In this document: one piece after another, positions 51,442 to 60,012 of the stretch | Layout of the letters: each line of letters starts with the position of its first letter | Numbering within the stretch: the first letter of the stretch is position 1 | DNA from: FEB-25 sp963822175 | Lineage (GTDB): Bacteria > Chloroflexota > Anaerolineae > Anaerolineales > UBA4823 | Assembly (NCBI GenBank): GCA_963822175.1 | Contig: CAWGGJ010000012.1 | Coordinates: forward strand, 62,001-126,000 | Direction of reading: 5' to 3' | DNA: 64,000 nucleotides | Notes under the pieces: generated by a model | The model's input: the letters and a program-made list of their open reading frames with translations, nothing else | What the model was told of the DNA's origin: nothing | Databases searched by the model: none | Translations under genes and position numbers: made by a program

Positions 51442-51944
51442 GTAATTCACACGATGGTGCCAGAGAAGTCATTTCTGGCACCATCAAGATCATAGGCCTG
51501 GGCCAAAGCATGCGTGGGGATGATGCGGCTGGCCTGGCAGCCGTCCGGTTGTGGCAGGAGAGATACCAGGAGGATATTGAGCGACCAAACCTGCAGGTGG
51601 AGCTGGCAGAATTACCAGGGATTGGATTGCTAAGCCTGCTGGAAGGTGCAGGGATGGCAATCCTGGTTGACGCAGTACGCAGCGGGGCAGATGCTGGCAC
51701 AATTCACATCCTGTCTAAGGAACACCTGGAGGCGTTTCAGAAAGAGTCCGGTTCAGCCCATGGCTGGGGGGTTGCGGAAACCCTCGCTCTTGGCGAAAAG
51801 GTCATGCCCTCGACCTTGCCGGAAAAAATTATCGTGATTGGAATAGAAGGTGTTGATTTCTCCATGGGTAAACCAATCAGCCCGCAGGTTGAGCTAGTCC
51901 TACCTGAAGTTGCCCGCCTGATCGAACAACTTGCAACCCAATAA
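51438..51944 (+). CDS. Hydrogenase maturation protease
   Basis: A 168-residue endopeptidase of the HycI/HoxW family, starting at the ATGA overlap with hydA (MSNSHDGAREVISG). The nickel-sensing motif is GLGQSMRGDDAAGLAAVRLW, with an acidic residue in the position of the first metal ligand, and LVDAVRSG is the second. A His follows in AHGWGVAETLAL. It would remove the C-terminal tail of HydA after nickel insertion. It is the last gene of the operon; a convergent gene begins seven bases on. Confidence 0.88.
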   Translation: MSNSHDGAREVISGTIKIIGLGQSMRGDDAAGLAAVRLWQERYQEDIERPNLQVELAELPGIGLLSLLEGAGMAILVDAVRSGADAGTIHILSKEHLEAFQKESGSAHGWGVAETLALGEKVMPSTLPEKIIVIGIEGVDFSMGKPISPQVELVLPEVARLIEQLATQ

Positions 51945-51950
51945 TTATCT

Positions 51951-53594
51951 TCAGGAACCTTCCACTTCCTCGCGTATTTCTCCCAGGTAACCAAGTTCTG
52001 CCAATGCGCTCAGCACCTTCTGGGTTGCACCCGCCTTGATGGCTATGGTGGCAGGTCCTAAAGGTTCTCCCAGAAAACGCCCGGCGCGTGATTTTCGAAG
52101 AGCTTGCAACACTTCATCAGAGGTAACCCTTAGAATTACCATCTTTTCCAGCCGGGCTTCACTTCCTTGTTTGTCCCAGCGCTCAAGTGCTTTCACCAGG
52201 CTGGGAGGGACTGCTTTGGCATTTCGATTCAAGAGTGTCAGAAACTGGTTGACCGTCAAGCCCTGTTTTCGGGCAGCAACAAGAGAGGCGGAGCTGATCT
52301 GGTACTGGTATTCGTCCGGGGTTTCCTTCAGCCATTCACAAAAGCGTGCCACCTGGTAACGAACACTGCGCGGTGCAAGCCGCCTGGCACCCAAGCGCGC
52401 ATCCGAGCGAACCACAATAGGCTCGTCTTCCACATGCAAACCCCGGGGAGGTTTACCTTTAAGCAGATCCTGCGACCAGGCAGAAAGCCTGAAGGCGGTT
52501 ACCTCCTGGCCTAAATCAGTGCATGCCAGGTCAAGGATGCCCAGCCAATGCAGCGGACCAGTGAGAATAAAACGGACTAATCTACCATCCACTGCCTCCC
52601 AATTTTCAAAACCACGTAGAAACTCTCCCCTGGTTTTATCAAGGATGAACCAGGAATTATAATCCCCTGCTGGTCGCTGGAAATCAGGGTCGCGTTGTTT
52701 GATGGCAGCAATAAATGAAGGCAAGCTCCACCATATCCCCGTGGGTATGGAGGCGAGGTAGCCTAGCACCTTCTCACGCGCATGGTACGGGTCATTCTTC
52801 CATTTACCCTCGGCACGTAAATTGGGCAGCAGGCGCAACTCATTGAATGAAGTGCTTCCTCTCCAGGAACGGGCAAGCCCTGCCAAAGCATCCCCCCGGG
52901 TTGCTTCCAAAAAAACTCGCACAGGTTCTGAAACTGGTTTATCTTCATCCAACAACCCACAGGCAGAAAGCATAGAGGTTAAGATCGCTGGGGTTAACTC
53001 TTCTCCAGCAGGTATTGTAAAAGGCGACATCAGAACAATACCCAGGCGCTTTGCTGCCAATAATGTACAAGAATGGTCAAGAATATGATCATTGGCCTGG
53101 GCGACCTGGACATATTCCACAGCCGAGGCTTGCCTACCCATTACAGGTTTATCCATCTCTGCTGTGAGTGGGATCTTTCCCAGGAGGTCATCAGGAATAT
53201 AGGCAAATTCTTCTGGGCCTGTGGGTGTGTCAAAAAAAGCCCTGGCGAGCAATCCACGATACCATAAGGCTTCAACCACCGAGATAGGCTGCTTGTAGGG
53301 TTGCTCGCGATCGCGCTTTGCCACTCCCATCTCACGAACCTCGCCATACATGCGGGTATATTGTGGCCAGGGAAGCCTTCCACCATTGCGAACCAGATCG
53401 CCTAGGGCATGCCTTACTTCTGAAGGAAGGCTGTTTACCATTTTTTCGACCTGGGTTGGGTTGATCAGATGTGAATTTATTCGAACCAGTGCAGCAGGGA
53501 TAGCCTGTTCTTCCAACTCAATACCCCACATATTAGCAATGATGGACAAATGCCCCATGTCGCGACCTTGAAGGCTTTCAACCAGATTAGGCAT
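51951..53594 (-). CDS. Helicase-associated (XPB/Ssl2 N-terminal-like) domain protein
   Basis: A 547-residue protein without helicase motifs. The opening MPNLVESLQGRDMGHLSIIANMWGI, repeated PS-x-V-x-ALV-x-NGG units and the C-terminal VILRVTSDEVLQALRKSRAGRFLGEPLGP match the helicase-associated domain that precedes XPB-type helicases and also occurs alone in Chloroflexota. No XPB helicase gene follows. The function is unknown. It is convergent with the hydrogenase operon and lies 19 bases after the lipid kinase gene on the minus strand. Confidence 0.78.
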   Translation of the reverse strand: MPNLVESLQGRDMGHLSIIANMWGIELEEQAIPAALVRINSHLINPTQVEKMVNSLPSEVRHALGDLVRNGGRLPWPQYTRMYGEVREMGVAKRDREQPYKQPISVVEALWYRGLLARAFFDTPTGPEEFAYIPDDLLGKIPLTAEMDKPVMGRQASAVEYVQVAQANDHILDHSCTLLAAKRLGIVLMSPFTIPAGEELTPAILTSMLSACGLLDEDKPVSEPVRVFLEATRGDALAGLARSWRGSTSFNELRLLPNLRAEGKWKNDPYHAREKVLGYLASIPTGIWWSLPSFIAAIKQRDPDFQRPAGDYNSWFILDKTRGEFLRGFENWEAVDGRLVRFILTGPLHWLGILDLACTDLGQEVTAFRLSAWSQDLLKGKPPRGLHVEDEPIVVRSDARLGARRLAPRSVRYQVARFCEWLKETPDEYQYQISSASLVAARKQGLTVNQFLTLLNRNAKAVPPSLVKALERWDKQGSEARLEKMVILRVTSDEVLQALRKSRAGRFLGEPLGPATIAIKAGATQKVLSALAELGYLGEIREEVEGS

Positions 53595-53613
53595 ACTTTC
53601 ACTTCCCGGAAGA

Positions 53614-54531
53614 TTAAATTAGGATTTCCACTGCAGCTGGAATGACCTCAACCATCACCTTGCGCACATTGGTTCCAAAACCCGCAATGGTCTCCCCATC
53701 GGCATGGATCCTCAGGGGTTTTTCGGTTTCGATCTGCAGTCTATGCAGCTGACCCATTCTTACCTGCTTAAAACGACCGTGGGTGCCATTCATCACTTCC
53801 GGGATCAAGCGTAACATCATCAGCCTTGAGACGTGGCATACCGAAGCATAATTTAAAATACCATCTGCGCAGTCTGCTTCCGGGACTACCAGGAATCCAC
53901 CTCCCTCGCGGGGTGCATTACACACCGTAAACATAATCGTCCCTTCGTCCCAGGATTCCAAATCGGTGGTTATATGCATCATGGGGGCGTCGTGATTTAG
54001 AATAATGGTTTGGAGAACTGCCACCAAATACATTAAAAAGCCTCTTAAGAGCTTAATGCGGTGGGTGCGCTCGTTTACTGTACCATCAAAACCCATCCCA
54101 AATGTGTTGTTGAAGTACTCAGGCTTACCCTCATCAAGCTGAAAGAGTCCCACGTCAATAATTTTTGGTTGGCCGGTGAAAACTTTCTTGAGTGACTGTG
54201 CAGGATCACCCAGTATACCGATGGAATGAGCAAAATCATTACCGGAACCCAGGGGGACAATACCCAAGCGTGGCCTGATTTCCTTGGGTACCTGCATCAA
54301 ACCATTGATGACCTCATGGACTGTGCCATCCCCTCCAGCTGCGATTACCAGGCGATAGCCAGCTTCACCAGCCTCGCGAGCCAGCTCAGCAGCGTGCATA
54401 GGGTAGACAGTCCCGGACCAATCAGCTCCACCAAATTCTTGAACCAGTGGGCGGAGGTTTGCAACCGTCTGCCAGGCATGACCCATATCAGCGTTGGGAT
54501 TAACAATAATCTTGGTCGTTTGTCTGATCAT
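53614..54531 (-). CDS. Diacylglycerol-kinase-family lipid kinase (YegS/BmrU type)
   Basis: A 305-residue protein. The catalytic signature is VIAAGGDGTVHEVINGL (about residues 62-78), followed by IVPLGSGNDFAHSIGI with the ATP-contact loop. NNTFGMGFDGTVNE and a C-terminal IHADGE segment complete the family pattern. It would phosphorylate diacylglycerol or a similar lipid at the membrane. GGGAG precedes the start. It may be cotranscribed with the LysM gene upstream. Confidence 0.88.
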   Translation of the reverse strand: MIRQTTKIIVNPNADMGHAWQTVANLRPLVQEFGGADWSGTVYPMHAAELAREAGEAGYRLVIAAGGDGTVHEVINGLMQVPKEIRPRLGIVPLGSGNDFAHSIGILGDPAQSLKKVFTGQPKIIDVGLFQLDEGKPEYFNNTFGMGFDGTVNERTHRIKLLRGFLMYLVAVLQTIILNHDAPMMHITTDLESWDEGTIMFTVCNAPREGGGFLVVPEADCADGILNYASVCHVSRLMMLRLIPEVMNGTHGRFKQVRMGQLHRLQIETEKPLRIHADGETIAGFGTNVRKVMVEVIPAAVEILI

Positions 54532-54578
54532 GAGTCACTCCCGTCACTGGTAAATTTTAAAGGGATCAGCCGCTTGTT

Positions 54579-55421
54579 TTATGGGACTGTATAGGTGGCT
54601 CGCAGGTTATTCTGTGCATCATACAGCGTTATTGTTTTCCCCGATCCCCATATCGCAGAAGTCAAATTCCAAAACAGGTCAACCACCGTATTTTGTCCAC
54701 TGCGTGTGTTCAGGTTGATCGCGCCATCCTTATAGAGTGTCAGCTGGGGAAACATATAGATATTCCCAGCGCCATCTTCAAGTCGCCACCCTGCCATTGC
54801 AAGCTCACCATCGCCCGTACGACGCAGCACAATGCGCTCGTTTTCCAGTACACCTGCGCCAATAACCATATCGATGATCACCTGGGCAGGCTGACCCATT
54901 GAGGTTGGGGTACTCGATGTTACCGGTCCAATGGTGGCAGTGGATGACGGACGAGGCGTGGATGAAGCAATAACCGTAGATGGGATCGAGGTGAAGGTGG
55001 CTTTCGGGAGAGGAGCTGTTGGAATATAAATGATCTGACCAACATAAAGGTTGTCGGGGTCGGTCAGGACATTCACCGCCAGGATATCCGCAACACCTAC
55101 ATTGAATTGGACCGCCAGTGCGCCAAGCGTGTCCCCCTGCTTAATTTGATATGTGAGCATTCCTAAAGTTGGAGTTGCCTGGAGCGTCTGCGTGATGGAC
55201 GAGGTTCCAGTAATTGGATCCAGGGCACCCGAGGCAGGATTATTCGCAACCAGTGGCAAGATTACTGATTGCGTGGGAGTAACAACAATCACGATGGGGG
55301 TGGGCTCGACAGATAACGATGGGTGTTCGCTTTCCCATAGCCGAAGGATCATGATCACAGTAATTGCTGAGATAATGATATTCAACAAGACGATATAGAA
55401 AAGACGCTTTGCCTGCCTCAT
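54579..55421 (-). CDS. Membrane-anchored LysM and lamin-tail-domain protein
   Basis: A 280-residue exported protein. From MRQAKRLFYIVLL a single N-terminal helix (about residues 5-27) anchors it. A Thr/Pro/Ser linker follows, then a LysM repeat (YQIKQGDTLGALAVQFNVGV, and LYVGQIIYIP) that binds glycan chains, a second linker, and a C-terminal lamin-tail-like beta domain (ENERIVLRRTGDGELAMAGW to KTITLYDAQNNLRATYTV). The start is uncertain; a longer frame from 55469 has a Cys-rich lead that looks unreal. It lies 93 bases after the rhodanese gene. Confidence 0.8.
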   Translation of the reverse strand: MRQAKRLFYIVLLNIIISAITVIMILRLWESEHPSLSVEPTPIVIVVTPTQSVILPLVANNPASGALDPITGTSSITQTLQATPTLGMLTYQIKQGDTLGALAVQFNVGVADILAVNVLTDPDNLYVGQIIYIPTAPLPKATFTSIPSTVIASSTPRPSSTATIGPVTSSTPTSMGQPAQVIIDMVIGAGVLENERIVLRRTGDGELAMAGWRLEDGAGNIYMFPQLTLYKDGAINLNTRSGQNTVVDLFWNLTSAIWGSGKTITLYDAQNNLRATYTVP

Positions 55422-55514
55422 CCTGGATTCACCACTTGAAATAATAGCACAAGCCCGTAATTGGCACAATAGCAGAGAGACATGGTGAGCATTTACCAGA
55501 CCCCAATATCGCCA

Positions 55515-55976
55515 TCACTGACCACCCTCTACAGGATATCCCGCCTGGACCCAGGCGTTCAATCCACCAAGGATGGGGGTGACTTTTGAGTAGCCATTAT
55601 CAATCAGTAGGAGTGCCGCACGGGCACTTGTTTCCTCAGCTGGTCAAGTTCAGTAAGGGATGATCCATGTGTCCTGTTTAAGCTCCGCCATGCGAGTTGG
55701 CAGCTCATTAAGTGGTATGGAGACCGCCCCAGTGATGTGAGAGGCCTCATAAGAGCTGCTGGCACGCACGTCCAGAAAAACCGCTGTGCCTGCATCATAA
55801 GCAGCTTTGGCATCCGCCAGGGAAACCCGTTGCACCTGCTCCACTGAAGCAGGGGTTGAGGTTACCTCTGGTGACGGCTGCTGGTTGAGGATGATCCAAC
55901 CAAACCCAACGACCAGCAATAAAATCCCAATACCAACTAAAAACCATGGAAATGGATTCTTACGACTCTCTGCCAT
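55515..55976 (-). CDS. Membrane-anchored rhodanese with two in-frame TGA codons (candidate Sec-x-Sec selenoprotein)
   Basis: A 153-residue protein if both TGA codons are read through. MAESRKNPF starts at 55976 after AGAGGA. One N-terminal helix (FLVGIGILLLVVGFGWIIL) is followed by a short linker and a rhodanese domain: VSLADAKAAYDAGTAVFLDV, SYEASHITGAVSIPLNELP, then WIIPY-TGA-Thr-TGA-PAEETSARAALLLIDNGY and GGLNAWVQAGYPVEGGQ. The two TGA codons (55652-55650 and 55646-55644; residues 109 and 111) fall where membrane-linked rhodaneses have Cys-x-Cys at the active site. The frame is unbroken on both sides. A 6-bp hairpin with a five-base loop lies 21 bases after the second TGA. Selenocysteine insertion is the best reading; a dead gene is the alternative. 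Rhodaneses move sulfur (or selenium) to thiols. Confidence 0.7.
55612..55628 (-). promoter_or_regulatory. Candidate bacterial SECIS hairpin in the rhodanese gene
   Basis: On the minus strand AGTGCC pairs with GGCACT around a CGTGC loop. A lower AGG/CCT can extend the stem past a five-base bulge. The loop begins 21 bases after the second TGA and 27 bases after the first, and its second base is G. Known bacterial SECIS elements have an apical loop about 16-37 bases after the UGA, with a G among the first two loop bases, so both sites qualify. It lies within coding sequence (TSARAAL). Confidence 0.5.
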
Positions 55977-56076
55977 TAACAATTCCTCTCATTCATGCCT
56001 GAATCATATAAGCCAGTATTTTACTTGGATTTGATGATTTTTCCAGCCTAACCCGGTAAGGGAGAGAAAATCCTCA

Positions 56077-56859
56077 CTATCCAGCATTGGATTCGCTTTC
56101 CTCTTGCCATACCACATTAAAACCCCTTTTGGTGAGCTGCTGAAGCAGCTCCCTGGGAGACTCATACCACTGGCCCCACTTCCGTGAAATATGCTCCGTC
56201 CAACTATAATCATCGTAAGTAAAGGTCTCCTTTCGCTCGCCTTCAAGGCGAATCATGATCCTGCCTTTACGATAATAGTTCTGTGCCAGGTAACCTTCGT
56301 CCATTTGCTTCATTGCTTTTTCAATATCTACATCTAACAATTTCGGGTATTCATCCTCGAAAAATGAAAAACCCAAGGGATAACGCGGCCGGGGGGGAGG
56401 GTTCTCAGCGGGGTAGCCCATCACCAGCTGGACCAGGGGAAAAACACGTGGGGGTAACTTATATTTCCTGGCAATCTTATCAGCGTTATAGGGTGCTGCT
56501 CCCAGGAAACAGCTGCCCATACCCAGGCTTTCCGCGGCGATAACCATATTTTCTGCCATCAGTGATGCATCCTGTATGCCAAAAAATAACATGGATAGGT
56601 CATTGGTCACCGTCTGCCAATTACGTCTGGACATGATCAGCTCCATGCGGTACAGGTCCACACAAACAGTGAAGAGCAGGGGAGCCCCGAAGGGTACACC
56701 CTTACGGGTGAGTAATAAACTACACAGCTGCGAGGCAAAAGGAGCCTGCTGCCCGGCACGAACAACCGCCTGGATAGCTTCCTCCGATGGCATCTCATCC
56801 GTGTATTTGCGGATGGATTTACGGTTCATCATGCAATCAATGATTGGATTGCTTTTCAT
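56077..56859 (-). CDS. Nitroreductase-family flavoprotein
   Basis: A 260-residue FMN enzyme. It opens MMNRKSIRKYTDEMPSEEAI with the R-x-S-x-R-x-Y/F motif, has APFASQLCSLLLT, DASLMAENMVIAAESLGMGSCFLG and the VMGYPAENPPPRPR segment. It belongs to the NAD(P)H-dependent nitroreductase fold; the electron acceptor is unknown. AGGAG precedes the start. It lies upstream of the rhodanese gene on the same strand, with about 100 bases between. Confidence 0.88.
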   Translation of the reverse strand: MKSNPIIDCMMNRKSIRKYTDEMPSEEAIQAVVRAGQQAPFASQLCSLLLTRKGVPFGAPLLFTVCVDLYRMELIMSRRNWQTVTNDLSMLFFGIQDASLMAENMVIAAESLGMGSCFLGAAPYNADKIARKYKLPPRVFPLVQLVMGYPAENPPPRPRYPLGFSFFEDEYPKLLDVDIEKAMKQMDEGYLAQNYYRKGRIMIRLEGERKETFTYDDYSWTEHISRKWGQWYESPRELLQQLTKRGFNVVWQEESESNAG

Positions 56860-56998
56860 GCCTTATTCTCCTTGAGAAAATCGAGTCCCTCTGTTTACTT
56901 ATTTGCCAGACGTAGATAGTAAAAAAACTCACTTATCGGTAGGATTGTCCCGTCACTCTCATGGATGGTTGGTGTTCCAAAGTAAAAAAAAGACAGAA

Positions 56999-58936
56999 TC
57001 AGGCAGCTCCCGGAGGCTTCCATCCCACCACCGGTAGCTGCAGGTACGAGGCATGCGCCGAATTCCTGTAGAAGCGCAGTTCCGGATTCCCGTCCACTGG
57101 GTAGCGTGTCTTCATCGCCGCATCATGTCCAGCAATTGCCAGGCGAATTCGGTGACCCGAAAATATCAGTACCGAGATTGGGCAAAGCGTAATGCTTATC
57201 TCAGCCACTTCGCCCGGCACAAGCGGTTGGACATCCAACTTGCGTAGGGAGTGATACACACCCAATGGGACATATGGAGCTGTACCTGGATTCCCAAGTT
57301 TCCGATGAATTGCGCGAAGAAGCCCTTCTGTAAGGTAGGTCACGCGACCATCAGATGCCACGTCCTCCAGGTACACATAAAAGGCACCATCGGTGTGTGT
57401 TGAGACAACTTTCAGGGTTACAGTAGGGCTCCCAGTAATCTCAATATCTGCCTCGAGTGGTGCAGTTGTGTAATGCGATAACTTTTCGTCTTCCGATTGA
57501 CGATCGCCATAGCTCACCGGACGTCCCATTTGTCCCATCCAGCGATTATCCTCACCCGAAGATGCTGTGAAGTCAACGGTATATGTATCAAACCCATCTG
57601 GGATATCAGGTTTCGTGTGGACAAGTGACCGACCCTCACCGAAGTACAATGTCTGCATCTGAGTTCCACGCGGAGGCCAGACATTGGTTTCCTTCCAGTC
57701 ATTGGTCCCATAAGTAAAATAAGTGACTCGCCGTTGTTCCTTGATCTCGGGTTCATCTTTTAGATGTAGGGCGAAGTAGTCGAGCATATCAGTGTTGGGA
57801 TTTTTAAAACCTGGCTGGTATGGGTCCTGGTCGGGATTCGTCCCATAAAGGTCAACAAACTGACCCAATCGATGCCCGGTCGGCCCAATGACGATCCTTT
57901 GCGGGGTATTGAAGGTAAGAAACTTCTCCAAAACCCCTTCTGCCGTCCCAGCATCGATCCATCCCACGCGATTGTAGCTATTGACCTGGGCTTTCTCGAT
58001 GCGCTCCTTATAGCTGTAGAGTGCAATATCCTCCCAGGTTACCATCCCATTGGCGGTGGGGAATGTGGAATCGATATATTTATTTCCCAAACCACCATAG
58101 AGCTTTTCAACATCCGGATTGAGGCGATGATCCTGGATAGCCTGGTGGAAGATCTCCAAATCAGCTCCCTTGGGGCGCTTGAGACCTTTTACCAAAGCGC
58201 GATACTTTAATTTCTCTACAAATGAGAGTGGGTGTCCTGAAATAACTTCTCCCAATCCGATCATATCGTCCAGATCACCAGCGCTCACCATCTTTGCCCA
58301 GTCATGCAGGAAAGCCCCAGAGCCAAGTCCTCCGGGATTGATGACGCTTCTGAAGCCATCAAAGTCAGGTTTCATGGGGTGGACAGCCTTTAATTCTGGG
58401 CGTAAAGCTGCACAGCTCATTTCAGCCGTGGTACCGGAATAGGAACCACCATAGAATCCCATTTTTTGGTTGGACCACGGTTGTTCCGAAACCCAATCAA
58501 TAGCCAGTCCCATAGCCTCTATTTCGCTGAAGGAATAATCAGAATAGCGTGGTCCGCTGGATTGACAAGAGCCTGGGGACTGGACAAAGACAAAGGCGAA
58601 GCCCTTATCCAATATATACAGGGTTGTCTTCAGGCTATCATCTTTATAGCCATAGGTTTTTGCCACTCTAGCAAACCAGCCATCTTCGAGCTCCTCGACA
58701 TAACGTTCCATTCTTAGGAGCGTGGGGATCTTCTCCCCGGCTTTCAGCTTGGACGGCAGCCATACGCTGATCCATACTTTTGTTTTTTCATCCAGGCTTA
58801 GGTAACGATTATGATTAACCGCATACCCAGCCTGGGTTTTTTTCCTGGTGTAATCGGGGTAAAAAAGTAAGCCCACTAAAAGAAGCAAAATTAGTAAAAC
58901 TATCAGGATGACAATGATTGAACCGAAGATTTGCAT
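56999..58936 (-). CDS. CocE/NonD-family hydrolase (peptidase S15-like)
   Basis: A 645-residue alpha/beta hydrolase. From MQIFGSIIVILIVLL a single N-terminal helix anchors it in the membrane. The nucleophile elbow is GFYGGSYSGTTAEM, with Ser near residue 165. QSPGSCQSSG and a C-terminal jelly-roll-like domain (ADIEITGSPTVTLKVVSTHT, SGHRIRLAIAGHD) complete the S15/CocE layout. Known members cleave X-Pro peptides or acyl esters. The substrate is unknown. The catalytic domain would lie outside the cytoplasm. Confidence 0.87.
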   Translation of the reverse strand: MQIFGSIIVILIVLLILLLLVGLLFYPDYTRKKTQAGYAVNHNRYLSLDEKTKVWISVWLPSKLKAGEKIPTLLRMERYVEELEDGWFARVAKTYGYKDDSLKTTLYILDKGFAFVFVQSPGSCQSSGPRYSDYSFSEIEAMGLAIDWVSEQPWSNQKMGFYGGSYSGTTAEMSCAALRPELKAVHPMKPDFDGFRSVINPGGLGSGAFLHDWAKMVSAGDLDDMIGLGEVISGHPLSFVEKLKYRALVKGLKRPKGADLEIFHQAIQDHRLNPDVEKLYGGLGNKYIDSTFPTANGMVTWEDIALYSYKERIEKAQVNSYNRVGWIDAGTAEGVLEKFLTFNTPQRIVIGPTGHRLGQFVDLYGTNPDQDPYQPGFKNPNTDMLDYFALHLKDEPEIKEQRRVTYFTYGTNDWKETNVWPPRGTQMQTLYFGEGRSLVHTKPDIPDGFDTYTVDFTASSGEDNRWMGQMGRPVSYGDRQSEDEKLSHYTTAPLEADIEITGSPTVTLKVVSTHTDGAFYVYLEDVASDGRVTYLTEGLLRAIHRKLGNPGTAPYVPLGVYHSLRKLDVQPLVPGEVAEISITLCPISVLIFSGHRIRLAIAGHDAAMKTRYPVDGNPELRFYRNSAHASYLQLPVVGWKPPGAA

Positions 58937-59017
58937 TTTATACCGCCTTTGCATACTTACCGAGAGCCAGGGGCGTTCGCGCAGTCAATAATATCCTTAC
59001 TGCGCCGTCCAACCCTT

Positions 59018-59983
59018 TCAAACAAACCACCCTTTGCGGGTGAAATACCATGTCTCTACCAGGACAATCAAAACCATCAAAACGATCACAATGCTGAATC
59101 CAGAATTGTTGGTAGTGCCCGGTACCCCGCCAACGTTCATACCAAGCAGACCAGCGACCAGACCAAGCGGTAGGGTAATAGCCGAGATGATTGTTAACAG
59201 GCGCAGACGCCTCTCCACAAGTTCATTTCCAGCAGCTTGATAGTCGTTATATAAGTCCCTCACGCGGGTCTCAAGACGGTAGACACCTCTTTGCATAATC
59301 TCAGTTTCCGATAATAGATCTAATATGTACGCTTTCCGATGCTGATCCTGCAATACTTCATTGTCACTGGAATTCAACCCCGAGATGCAGTAAAGTTGGT
59401 TCTCGACCAAAGATACCAGATTTTCTACCTGCCCACGAATATTTGAGAGGTCACTAGCGCTCACTTTTCCAGGATTCTCAGCGAGCGTGTTTGATAGAAT
59501 TTGGATCCGATCGCGGATCGTTACTTCTGCCTCGACGTTCAGGTCCGCAAACTGGTCAAGGATCAGATAAATAATCTGTGCCAGGTGAAGGATCGCGGGC
59601 GCAGTTTTACCCGTCAGGTTGTGGGCGAGATCATCGAGTGCTCCCATTGCCCCGTGGCGGATGGTCACCAACACCTGGTCTTGCAGAAGAATTGTGAGGT
59701 ACGACAGGTCTGTCGATTCCCGAGTAGATGCTGCTGGAAACTCCATGAGGATAGACTTAGCGAATGAAATCACCCCAGGGTCGTTAATTAAATCCAGACA
59801 ACGCGTAAGCTGTAATGGATGAAGATCAAGAGGTGTTAGGAACTTCTGTAATTCCTCTGGGTCAGCTTCTAGAACATCATACCAGGTCTCTCCAGATTTT
59901 CCAGGCGATACCAGCGGAGTACCATCAGCAGACGGTTGTTCCTGGATTCTGTTTGCATCAACCATGTACCACTTGATTTTCAT
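59018..59983 (-). CDS. CorA-family divalent metal ion transporter
   Basis: A 321-residue protein with a large cytoplasmic domain and two C-terminal helices. The pore signature GLLGMNVGGVPG lies between them (about residues 278-290). The long helical stretch before it (LVSLVENQLYCISGLNS to YNDYQAAGNELVERRLRLLT) is the stalk helix. GMNVGG rather than GMNF is seen in ZntB-like members, so Mg2+, Ni2+ or Zn2+ are all possible. AGGAG precedes the start. Confidence 0.88.
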   Translation of the reverse strand: MKIKWYMVDANRIQEQPSADGTPLVSPGKSGETWYDVLEADPEELQKFLTPLDLHPLQLTRCLDLINDPGVISFAKSILMEFPAASTRESTDLSYLTILLQDQVLVTIRHGAMGALDDLAHNLTGKTAPAILHLAQIIYLILDQFADLNVEAEVTIRDRIQILSNTLAENPGKVSASDLSNIRGQVENLVSLVENQLYCISGLNSSDNEVLQDQHRKAYILDLLSETEIMQRGVYRLETRVRDLYNDYQAAGNELVERRLRLLTIISAITLPLGLVAGLLGMNVGGVPGTTNNSGFSIVIVLMVLIVLVETWYFTRKGWFV

Positions 59984-60012
59984 GCTACACTCCTTTGCAT
60001 AGTGATAATTCC

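Noticed and set aside
55515..55650. Rhodanese break explained as a frameshift
   Set aside because: The downstream rhodanese sequence (PAEETSARAALLL to GYPVEGGQ) is in the same frame as the upstream part; only the two TGA codons interrupt it.
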